From the NCBI GenBank assembly GCA_052400625.1, contig JBQTGH010000014.1: a stretch of DNA of 64,000 nucleotides. One strand, 5' to 3'. This document shows, piece after piece, positions 1 through 7,631 of the stretch. The notes beneath the pieces were generated by a model. It had not been told where the DNA came from. It was given only the letters and a program-made list of their open reading frames with translations, and did not search any database. The stretch is from Thermophagus sp052400625. GTDB lineage: Bacteria; Bacteroidota; Bacteroidia; Bacteroidales; Marinilabiliaceae. The first letter of the stretch is position 1, and each line of letters starts with the position of its first letter. The position numbers and the translations under genes are program-made.

Positions 1-222
1 TGTAAGATTCTGCCTTCCGGTAAAATTGTTAGTGTATCTATTGTTTTTTATAAGAAGGACCCACAGATATGTATAAAGAAACTTACTCTTTTTTCACAGG
101 AAATTAAAGAGAGACTAAGTATAACTCCAATATTTTCAAAGAAAACAGACGAAGAGGGTTATGTCCAATGTTCTATTTTTGCCTATTCGGTATTTCGCAA
201 TAATCTAAAACAGGAAAAGTAA
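1..222 (+). CDS. C-terminal fragment of an unrecognised protein
   Basis: An open frame enters from the left edge in frame 1 and runs for 73 codons to a TAA at 220-222. The fragment is rich in Lys, Ile, Phe and Ser and contains no motif I can name. A hairpin with a T-tract follows about 50 bp downstream (272-296), as expected for the end of a real transcription unit. No function can be given from this fragment; the 5' part lies outside the window. Confidence 0.5.
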   Translation, partial: CKILPSGKIVSVSIVFYKKDPQICIKKLTLFSQEIKERLSITPIFSKKTDEEGYVQCSIFAYSVFRNNLKQEK

Positions 223-271
223 ATATCGAGTTTGAGGGGAAACTGTAAGAGGATGCGACTTAGAATAAAGG

Positions 272-296
272 AGCACTACAATATCAGTGCTTTTTA
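272..296 (+). terminator. Intrinsic terminator after the left-edge gene
   Basis: A perfect 6-bp stem AGCACT (272-277) / AGTGCT (286-291) with an 8-nt loop is followed by TTTTT. It lies downstream of the left-edge gene and overlaps the last codons of the convergent dehydrogenase gene, so it may also act in the other direction. Confidence 0.5.
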
Positions 297-1366
297 AATT
301 GCACCCCCAATTCTTTTCCGATATTGGTGAGATCTTTCACCACGGGGTCCAGCAAGGGTATTCCATTTGCCTGACGTTCCTGTTCCAGCATCCGTTCGGG
401 GTCGCCGGGGATGAGCACTTTTTGGTTGGGATCGACCGGTTCGGCCTGGCGGAAGGTTTCTATCCAGTTGTCCATATGTTTTTTAAATTCCTCGGCGGGT
501 CTGAAAGCATCGATGCGCATGGCACCGATGAAATGGCCTATGCCTTCACCAACAGGATTTTTCGGAGGGTCAAGAAATGCTACAAAGGGGGGTACCCACG
601 GTCCGTAGTTGGCACCGGAAAGGACAGCGGTAAAGATATCCACCATAGAACCCAGGCAATAGCCTTTATGGCTGCCATGTATTCGGTCGCTGCCCAAAGG
701 AAGCATGGCCCCACCTTTTTTTAATATTTCAGCATCGATGGAGGCATTGCCATCTTTGTCCTGCGCCCATCCTTCGGGGATGTTTTCGCCCTTCCTCTGA
801 AGTACTTCCAGCTTTCCGTTGGCGACAGGCGTTGTGGCCATATCGATAACCACGGGTGGCTGTTGCAGTGCCGGGATGGCTACGGCTATAGGGTTTGTGC
901 CCAGGAGGCGGCTCTTGGAAAAGGTGGGTGAAACTAAAGGACTGGCATTGGTCATGGAAATACCAATCATATCGTGTTCCAGGGCGAGCATGGCATGATA
1001 GCCGGCAATACCGAAATGGTTGCTGTTGCGTATGGCCACCCAGCCGGTACCGGCGGTTTTGGCTTTTTCAACGGCCGTTTTCATGGCTTCCGGCGCTACC
1101 ATTAATCCGGCCCCAAGATCACCATCCATGACGGCGGTAGAAGGGGTCTCGTAAACAATCTTTGGTGAAGGTGAAGCGTTTAGCCTTTTCTTTTCCCATA
1201 AACGTACATAGCCGGATAACCGGGCCACACCGTGCGAATCAACACCTCTGAGGTCTGCCGCAATAAGTACGGAGGCTGCTGTTTCGGCTTGTGCCTGGGT
1301 GGCACCCATTTTTAGAAATATCTCTTTGGTGAATTGTTTCAGGTAAGAAGATGAATAAAGTTTCAT
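284..1366 (-). CDS. Ldh2/MdhA-type malate/L-lactate dehydrogenase
   Basis: 360 aa, the usual length of the Ldh2 (malate/L-lactate/ureidoglycolate dehydrogenase) family of NAD(P)-dependent 2-hydroxyacid oxidoreductases, which are unrelated to classical LDH/MDH. Recognisable family segments are GVDSHGVARL near residue 40, the NSNHFGIAGYHA block near 115, the GTNPIAVAIP segment near 155, and GSHKGYCLG near 233, where His and Lys are typical of the active site. No signal peptide, so cytoplasmic. The gene stands alone and converges on the left-edge gene. The substrate (malate, lactate, sulfolactate, ureidoglycolate) cannot be decided from sequence alone. A TACTTTTG box lies 131 bp upstream. Confidence 0.88.
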   Translation of the reverse strand: MKLYSSSYLKQFTKEIFLKMGATQAQAETAASVLIAADLRGVDSHGVARLSGYVRLWEKKRLNASPSPKIVYETPSTAVMDGDLGAGLMVAPEAMKTAVEKAKTAGTGWVAIRNSNHFGIAGYHAMLALEHDMIGISMTNASPLVSPTFSKSRLLGTNPIAVAIPALQQPPVVIDMATTPVANGKLEVLQRKGENIPEGWAQDKDGNASIDAEILKKGGAMLPLGSDRIHGSHKGYCLGSMVDIFTAVLSGANYGPWVPPFVAFLDPPKNPVGEGIGHFIGAMRIDAFRPAEEFKKHMDNWIETFRQAEPVDPNQKVLIPGDPERMLEQERQANGIPLLDPVVKDLTNIGKELGVQFKKH

Positions 1367-1702
1367 TCGTATAAATTTAATCTAAGTCATTGGCCGAATG
1401 GAACTCGCATGACCTAAAGTTTATACATGCTCTTATTGTGACAAACCATTTTGGTCATGCTCGTTTCATTTAAGAAATATCATTTGTTAGCGGATGCAAA
1501 AGTACAATTTTTTAGCGGAGACATGAGCAACCTTTTGGTTATCTTTCCATCTTGATTATAATTTGGTAATGATATTTGTTTAACAGAAACGTACATGACC
1601 AGAATTGTAACCCTCTATTCTTTTCCCTTGGGATAGCCCTGTTCAGAAACTTCTGTTGAAGTGGTAGGCTGTCATTTTTATAAATTTTAAAAAAGATTCA
1701 TA
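1367..1702. other. Intergenic region between divergent ldh2-type and serpin genes
   Basis: 336 bp without a supportable gene. It should hold the promoters of both divergent genes. Only one exact TAnnTTTG box was found (minus strand, 1497-1504); on the plus side the nearest candidate is a GATATTTG sequence around 1572-1579, one base off consensus. Confidence 0.6.
1497..1504 (-). promoter_or_regulatory. Candidate -7 box for the Ldh2-type gene
   Basis: Reads TACTTTTG on the minus strand, an exact match to the Bacteroidota TAnnTTTG -7 element. A TTG trinucleotide lies upstream (1530-1528) with a 23-bp spacer, slightly longer than the usual 19-21. It implies a leader of about 120 nt. Consensus match only. 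Confidence 0.35.
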
Positions 1703-2923
1703 ATGGAACGCATTCTTTCTTTCATGATTTTCGTGATTCTGCTTACCGGTTGTAGCTGGTTTAATAATGATGAAGAGCCGGAAAGCCCGGTATTTGATTT
1801 AAAGTCGCTGGAAGTATTGTCGGCTACCGACCGTTTTGGTTGGGAGCTTTTGAAAACTGTCAATGAAGAAGCCAAACCCGGTGAAAATGTTGTTATCTCA
1901 TCGTTGAGTGTGGCGCAGGCCCTGGGGATGACGACCAATGGTGCAGCAGGGGAAACCCTGGAGCAGATGTTAGAGGTTCTGGATTTTGGCGATGTTTCAG
2001 CGATGAACGATGCCTTTCGGGATGTTCGGGATGTATTAAGTTCTTCCGATTCTCAGGTGAATATTGAGGTGGCCAACTCGGTGTGGTATTTGGAGTCGCT
2101 GCCGGCTAAAAAAAGTTTTGAAGATACGGTGGAAACCTATTATGATGCGGTCTTTAAGGGGGTCGATTTTTCTGATTCTGAAAAGGCCAAAGAGATGATT
2201 AACGGGTGGGTTGATGAAAAGACTCGTGGAAAGATTCCTACGATAATAGACCAAATTAGCGATCAGCAATATATGTTTCTAATCAATGCCGTCTATTTTT
2301 TGGGTAAGTGGAAATATCAGTTCGATGAATCGGCTACAAAAAATGAAAATTTCTATTTGTCGGATGGATCGGTTATAGAGGTTCCGATGATGAATATGGA
2401 GCAAACCTTACCTTACTATGGTGACAATGGTCTTCGGGCGGTCAGGTTGCCTTACGGTAATGGTTCGTTTAACATGATTCTTATTCAGTCGGTTGAAGAT
2501 GCGGATGTAGATCAATTGATAGAGAATATGGATGTGGGCAAATGGGAGGCCATTGTTGATAATATGCACGAACAAACCATCGCACTTTTTCTGCCTCGTT
2601 TTGAGGTGGCGTGCAAATATGAGTTAAATGATGTATTGAAAAATATGGGAATGGAATTGCCTTTTGATGCGTCACAAGCCAACTTTTCAAATATGGTCGA
2701 TGCCCCGGTATATATCAGTGAGGTTAACCACAAGACTTATCTAAAAGTGGATGAAGAGGGAACGGAAGCGGCAGCCGTGACCAGTGTGGGGATGGAACTG
2801 ACATCCGTTTCACCGGAATCAACTGTGACTATGAAATTTGATCGTCCCTTCTTTTTTGCCATTACAGAGGAAAAAAGCGGTGCCATTTTATTTTCCGGAA
2901 AGATTGAGAATCCGAAGGAATAA
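1703..2923 (+). CDS. Serpin-family protease inhibitor, lipoprotein
   Basis: 406 aa, typical serpin length. The N-terminus is a lipoprotein signal with lipobox LTGC (Cys17), so the mature protein should be lipid-anchored facing the periplasm or outside. The serpin fold is recognisable throughout: VVISSLSVAQALGM early, FLINAVYFLGKWK in the middle, and the C-terminal FDRPFFFAITEEKSGAILF signature. The reactive-centre hinge EEGTEAAAV (around 351-359) has the small residues needed for loop insertion, so this looks inhibitory. The loop is about 4 residues longer than in alpha-1-antitrypsin, so P1 cannot be fixed (Leu/Thr/Ser region). Known Bacteroidota serpins such as miropin of Tannerella inhibit a wide range of proteases. 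Monocistronic. Confidence 0.93.
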   Translation: MERILSFMIFVILLTGCSWFNNDEEPESPVFDLKSLEVLSATDRFGWELLKTVNEEAKPGENVVISSLSVAQALGMTTNGAAGETLEQMLEVLDFGDVSAMNDAFRDVRDVLSSSDSQVNIEVANSVWYLESLPAKKSFEDTVETYYDAVFKGVDFSDSEKAKEMINGWVDEKTRGKIPTIIDQISDQQYMFLINAVYFLGKWKYQFDESATKNENFYLSDGSVIEVPMMNMEQTLPYYGDNGLRAVRLPYGNGSFNMILIQSVEDADVDQLIENMDVGKWEAIVDNMHEQTIALFLPRFEVACKYELNDVLKNMGMELPFDASQANFSNMVDAPVYISEVNHKTYLKVDEEGTEAAAVTSVGMELTSVSPESTVTMKFDRPFFFAITEEKSGAILFSGKIENPKE

Positions 2924-3388
2924 ATATTCGATCAATAGTAAAAGCAGTTTTAATGGTTGGGGTTAAGATGAAATGGGGTATAGTAGGCAATTATTAAAAT
3001 TCTAGGTAATAGTGCGGTAAATCTTGTGGAAGGATTGATTTTGTATTCAGTGAATATTCACTCTATATATGATATTAATCCAATTGAGAATTGCTATTAT
3101 TGTTTTGTTGTATATTGAAGCTTAATGAGCTATTACGTTTTTGGTGTCTTAAAGTATGGGTTTTTAAGTAATAGAAAGTTCATGATATTTTTAAGAATAG
3201 TAGCAGTTTAATGGGATTTCAAGCATTATTAGTTAGAAAGTTAAGTTTTGTTTTATGGGGCTGATAAAACTTTGTATCTCGAAGATTGCAAATTGTTTTC
3301 CAGTAAATGAATAAAATTTTTAAAGTTTTGGAATTCCAAATGCTGTATCTATAATTATGTGGAAAACTTAACAATGTGTTTTTGTATT

Positions 3389-3414
3389 AAATACTTAGGA
3401 GGGTTTAAGTATTT
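3389..3414 (+). repeat. Inverted repeat with purine loop upstream of the rhamnosidase
   Basis: AAATACTTA (3389-3397) pairs perfectly with TAAGTATTT (3406-3414) around the 8-nt loop GGAGGGTT. It lies about 75 bp before the candidate -7 box of the rhamnosidase gene, so it is more likely an operator or upstream transcript end than a leader structure. Confidence 0.4.
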
Positions 3415-3487
3415 TAAGTTCAACCGATGGTGTCAAAAAGTTAAACACAATTGCCAAAATGTGTATCAGATAGATTGAATATATGTG

Positions 3488-3495
3488 TAATTTTG
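3488..3495 (+). promoter_or_regulatory. Candidate -7 box for the rhamnosidase gene
   Basis: TAATTTTG is an exact TAnnTTTG match 53 bp upstream of the start codon, implying a leader of about 45 nt. No good -33 TTTG lies 19-21 bp upstream, so the promoter may depend on an activator. Confidence 0.35.
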
Positions 3496-3547
3496 ATACC
3501 AATGAACAACCATCAAAAAATAAGGATTCTGCTATAAAGAAACTGCT

Positions 3548-6283
3548 ATGAAACGATTAATTCATGGATTCAAACTATTAACTACAGCACTCCTAATGAG
3601 CGGTATTGGAAACTTTGTTGCCGGAGCAACCCGGGTTGGGGAGTTGGTCTGTGAGTATCACACTGATCCGATTGGGATTGATGTCGAAAAGCCACGTTTG
3701 AGCTGGAAAATATTCTCAGACCGTGAAAATGTGACTCAATCTGCATTCCAAATCAGAGTCGCAGAATTACCCTCTAACCTAAAGAAGAATGCGCTAGTCT
3801 GGAATTCTGGTAAAGTGAACAGCGGACAGTCTGTAAACATAGAGTATAACGGCCCCAAGCCAAAATCTATGCAGCGCCTTTATTGGCAAGTTCGTGTGTG
3901 GGACCACCGAGGCAAAGCAACTCCATGGAGTGAACCGGCATTTTGGGAAACCGGTATTTTACATTCCGAACAATGGATAGCCTCATGGATTACGATGCCA
4001 AATGAAAAAAAAGCAGAAGAATCAAAACCATGCCATTATTTGCGACGGGAATTTGCAATAGCCAAAAAAGTTAGATCAGCCAGGGTTTATGTCTCGGCTT
4101 TGGGGTTGTACGAACTATATCTAAACGGTATAAAGGTCGGTGATGAGCTTTTTACGCCCGGTTGGACCAGTTATAAAAATCGCATTCAGTATCAAACTTA
4201 CGATGTAACCGAAATGGTTCGGTCGAAAGTAAATGTGTTGGGAGCCATTCTGGGGGATGGCTGGTATCGTGGAAATATTGGTTTCAATAAACAGCATAAT
4301 TATTACGGAGACCAATTAGCGCTTATCGTACAGCTTTGCATCACCTATACCGACGGAACGGTGGAAACCATTGTTACGGACGACTCATGGAAAGCCACTA
4401 CCGGGCCAATTCTTTCGTCTGATATTTATAACGGGGAAACTTATGATGCACGCCTGGAAATGCCGGGATGGGCCAGCCCAGGCTTCAATGATAGTCTTTG
4501 GAGTCGCGTTGAAATCAAGGATCATTCTCGAAATGTTTTGGTAGCGCCTCAAAGTGACCCGGTTAGAGCGGTTATGGAAATCAACCCTGTAAAAATTATT
4601 ATTACACCAAAGGGAGAAACCGTTTTTGATATGGGACAGAATATGGTGGGGTGGGTGAGACTAAAGGTCAAAGGTAATGCCGGAGACGTTGTTTCTCTTA
4701 AATTTGCCGAGGTGCTTGATAGAGATGGCAACTTTTACACTGAAAACCTTCGGGAAGCCAAAGTAACCGATACCTATGTCCTAAAAGGAGAAGGGGAAGA
4801 GGTTTATGAACCTCGGTTTACTTTTCACGGGTTTAGGTTTGTTAAGATCGAGGGGTTATCTGATACGCCGAGTCTGGAAAATATTACAGGAGTTGTTGTC
4901 CATAGCGACATGCAACCAACAGGTCATTTTACCTGTTCCAATCCGTTAATCAATCAATTGCAACAAAATATTCAATGGGGGCAACGAGGCAATTTTCTGG
5001 ATGTTCCTACCGATTGTCCCCAAAGGAACGAGCGATTGGGGTGGACCGGTGATGCACAGGTGTTTAGTCCTACTGCAGCTTTCAATTTTAATGTGGCGCC
5101 TTTTTATACCAAATGGATGAAAGATTTAGCTGCCGATCAGCTTCCCAATGGGAAAGTTCCACATGTAATACCTGATGTGTTAAGAGGAGAAGGAGGCTCT
5201 ACCGCCTGGGCCGATGCAGCTTTAATCGTCCCTTGGAATACTTACCTCGCATATGGGGATAAACGAATACTGGAAGTTCAATATTCCAGTATGAAAGCAT
5301 GGGTCGATTATATGAAAAATCGGGCTGGAGATAATTATCTTTGGATCGGGGACAACCACTTTGGAGACTGGCTGGCATTCCCTATTAAACGCTCCGGTTC
5401 GCAGGAATCCACCACTGAAAAAGACCTCATAGCTACCGCTTATTATGCCTATTCAACCCAATTGCTGGCCAATACCGCCCGAGTAATAGGGAAAAAAGAG
5501 GATGCCGAAGAATATGAATTATTGTCGGAAAAGGTGAAAAACGCCTTTGTAAATGAATTTGTAACCACAGAGGGTGACCTGATTTCACAAACACAAACTG
5601 CTTACTCTCTGGCTTTGGCATTCAATCTTCTTCCGGATAAGTCGATCCCCCAAGTGGCTGCAAATCTGGCCGATGATGTTCGGAAGTTTCAACACTTAAC
5701 CACCGGTTTTGTTGGGACTCCTTTACTCTGCAAAGCATTGTCGGATAATGGCTATGAAGATTTGGCTTTTATGCTTCTGATGCGAAAAGAGTACCCATCG
5801 TGGCTTTATCCTGTTACTAAAGGTGCTACAACCATCTGGGAACGCTGGGACGGACAAAAGCCCGACGGCACTTTTCAGGATCCTGGGATGAACAGTTTTA
5901 ACCATTACGCTTATGGGGCTATTGGGGAATGGTTATACAACTATATAGCAGGAATCCAAATCGATCCGAAAGCTCCCGGATACAAACATTTTTTTCTTGC
6001 ACCTCATTTGGGAGGGGGGTTAACTTATGCCGAAGCGGTTTATAAATCTATGTACGGCGAAATTAGATCGCAATGGAATATAGAAGATAATCAGATGAAT
6101 TATGAAGTTAAGATACCTGTCAATACCACTGCCACAGTTACGTTACCGTCAGCATTGTTGGAAGATGTACTGTTTAATGGTTCGTCATTGAAAAGTATTG
6201 TCGAAATAGAAGCTTGGCAGAATGAAAAAGGGGTATCTCTTAAGTTAGGTTCCGGTGAATACATTTTCAACTATCCTTTATAA
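3548..6283 (+). CDS. Secreted alpha-L-rhamnosidase, GH78
   Basis: 911 aa, a normal length for family GH78, which releases terminal alpha-L-rhamnose from plant or microbial polysaccharides and glycosides by inversion. The N-terminus carries a Sec signal peptide (to about residue 27). N-terminal beta domains precede the (alpha/alpha)6 catalytic barrel. The signature DCPQRNERLGWTGD is present at 489-502: Asp489 and Glu495 match the acidic residues of this motif, with Glu495 the likely general acid. The second acidic motif TIWERWDG carries Glu765, the likely general base. A C-terminal beta-sandwich (about 820-911) closes the protein. No susC/susD, sulfatase or other glycoside hydrolase is adjacent, so it is not in an obvious polysaccharide utilisation locus here. 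Confidence 0.95.
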   Translation: MKRLIHGFKLLTTALLMSGIGNFVAGATRVGELVCEYHTDPIGIDVEKPRLSWKIFSDRENVTQSAFQIRVAELPSNLKKNALVWNSGKVNSGQSVNIEYNGPKPKSMQRLYWQVRVWDHRGKATPWSEPAFWETGILHSEQWIASWITMPNEKKAEESKPCHYLRREFAIAKKVRSARVYVSALGLYELYLNGIKVGDELFTPGWTSYKNRIQYQTYDVTEMVRSKVNVLGAILGDGWYRGNIGFNKQHNYYGDQLALIVQLCITYTDGTVETIVTDDSWKATTGPILSSDIYNGETYDARLEMPGWASPGFNDSLWSRVEIKDHSRNVLVAPQSDPVRAVMEINPVKIIITPKGETVFDMGQNMVGWVRLKVKGNAGDVVSLKFAEVLDRDGNFYTENLREAKVTDTYVLKGEGEEVYEPRFTFHGFRFVKIEGLSDTPSLENITGVVVHSDMQPTGHFTCSNPLINQLQQNIQWGQRGNFLDVPTDCPQRNERLGWTGDAQVFSPTAAFNFNVAPFYTKWMKDLAADQLPNGKVPHVIPDVLRGEGGSTAWADAALIVPWNTYLAYGDKRILEVQYSSMKAWVDYMKNRAGDNYLWIGDNHFGDWLAFPIKRSGSQESTTEKDLIATAYYAYSTQLLANTARVIGKKEDAEEYELLSEKVKNAFVNEFVTTEGDLISQTQTAYSLALAFNLLPDKSIPQVAANLADDVRKFQHLTTGFVGTPLLCKALSDNGYEDLAFMLLMRKEYPSWLYPVTKGATTIWERWDGQKPDGTFQDPGMNSFNHYAYGAIGEWLYNYIAGIQIDPKAPGYKHFFLAPHLGGGLTYAEAVYKSMYGEIRSQWNIEDNQMNYEVKIPVNTTATVTLPSALLEDVLFNGSSLKSIVEIEAWQNEKGVSLKLGSGEYIFNYPL

Positions 6284-6722
6284 AATAGCCATGCACGTAC
6301 TGGGCGTGTCATATGGGTTTAATAATTGGGAATACTCTCTGCGAAGCAAAGCATCAACTATATTCTAAATGAATATGGTTGATTATTTATGAATTACTAA
6401 AAAAATTTTCAGCCCCATTGAAATAAGTATGCCGAAGATGGTTGTCATAAGAATCAGGGAATAAGTTTAGGCAAGCTATTTCTTTTAGACCGGAGGTTTA
6501 GATTTAATGGAGATTGGGTTGAAAAAATGAGAATCAAAAATGTAGAAAGATTAGAGTCGCATAGAGGATAAAAGAAAAAACTTATGTATAGATAAGATCT
6601 TTTTGGGGGGAAGTCAAAAATATATAAGTGTGCCCACCTCTTGCCGGGTTGGAAAGGAAAGTTCTTTGAAGGAACGCGGCAGGAGGCGGGCAAATTTATT
6701 GGTTTGGAAACGGCCCTATTTT
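6284..6722. other. Intergenic region between convergent rhamnosidase and SDR genes
   Basis: 439 bp between two convergent genes with no supportable coding sequence. The only structure found is the long inverted repeat at 6631-6692. Confidence 0.6.
6631..6692. repeat. 62-bp imperfect inverted repeat between convergent genes
   Basis: Arm 6631-6646 (TGCCCACCTCTTGCCG) pairs with 6677-6692 (CGGCAGGAGGCGGGCA): 14 of 16 Watson-Crick pairs plus one wobble on the plus strand. The loop holds a second small dyad GTTC/GAAC (6661-6664 and 6672-6675). The arms are far more GC-rich than the surroundings. No target-site duplication is evident. It could be a bidirectional transcription end or a REP-like/miniature element remnant. 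Confidence 0.5.
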
Positions 6723-7478
6723 CTATTCTCTGTGATTATAGACTGCACTTGCCTGCGCTGTGGGCATCAATAGCATGTCATTCACATTAACGTGTGAAGG
6801 ACGAGTTATCATAAACTCTATGGCATCTGCCACATCGTCGGCATTAAGGGGTGTTAATCCTTCATAAACTTTATCTGCTTTTCCTTTATCACCATGGTAT
6901 CGGACAATGGAAAATTCTGTTTCTACCATTCCCGGTGAGATAGATGAAACTTTGATGTTGTGCGGTAACAGATCTATCCGCATTCCTTTTGTCAGTGCAT
7001 GAACTGCATGTTTGGAAGCACAATAAACATTCCCATTGGCATATACTTCTGAACTGGCAATGGAACTAACATTAATGATGTGTCCTTTATTTCTTTTTAT
7101 CATTTCTGGAGTTACCAGCCTCGTAATAGAGAGTAATCCTTTGATGTTGGTGTCGATCATTTGTTCCCAATCTTCCCATCGGCCTTCCTGAATGGGATCG
7201 GCACCTGCGGCCAGACCGGCATTGTTAACCAAAACATCTAATTGTTTCCATTCCTTTGATAAAGCATTCCATGCATTACGGGTGGCTTGAGGGTCGCGGA
7301 TATCGAAGGGCATTATTTTAACTTCAATTTCAGATTTTTTTAGTTGATCAGCGAGTTCATGAAGTCGTTTTTCTCGTCTTCCTGTGATGATGAGGTTGTA
7401 TCCGTTGCGGGCCATCATGAGGGCTGTAGCTTTTCCTATTCCGGAGGAGGCACCGGTGATCATTGCTCTTTTATTCAT
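6723..7478 (-). CDS. Short-chain dehydrogenase/reductase (YdfG-like)
   Basis: 251 aa classical SDR with a Rossmann fold. The cofactor motif TGASSGIG occupies residues 8-15, Arg34-Arg35 after the second beta strand favours NADP(H), NNAG is at 85-88, and the catalytic Ser139, Tyr152 and Lys156 (YxxxK) are all present. The overall pattern resembles the YdfG group that oxidises 3-hydroxy acids or serine, but the substrate cannot be settled by motif. Cytoplasmic, single gene, divergent from purL. Confidence 0.9.
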   Translation of the reverse strand: MNKRAMITGASSGIGKATALMMARNGYNLIITGRREKRLHELADQLKKSEIEVKIMPFDIRDPQATRNAWNALSKEWKQLDVLVNNAGLAAGADPIQEGRWEDWEQMIDTNIKGLLSITRLVTPEMIKRNKGHIINVSSIASSEVYANGNVYCASKHAVHALTKGMRIDLLPHNIKVSSISPGMVETEFSIVRYHGDKGKADKVYEGLTPLNADDVADAIEFMITRPSHVNVNDMLLMPTAQASAVYNHRE

Positions 7479-7631
7479 AGTTTTGTGCGATTTGTTTTAT
7501 GCGTTTTTTTTGTTATTTTTCAACTCAAAATTAATAAGGTTTTGATAAAACGGAAATGAAGAGCGACAAGGGTTGGATGATATTTGTTTATCAAAATGCA
7601 ATTAAGTTTAAATAATGTAAATTCAAGTTTT

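Larger units (their letters stand above)
2924..3547. other. AT-rich intergenic region upstream of the rhamnosidase
   Basis: 624 bp, strongly AT-rich and with no credible open frame. It contains a perfect 9-bp hairpin (3389-3414) and a candidate -7 box (3488-3495) near its right end. I see nothing else in the first 450 bp; whether these are decayed coding DNA cannot be judged by eye. Confidence 0.6.

Noticed and set aside
6454..6693. Minus-strand frame covering the 62-bp inverted repeat
   Set aside because: No start context or recognisable sequence; the frame merely crosses the inverted repeat.
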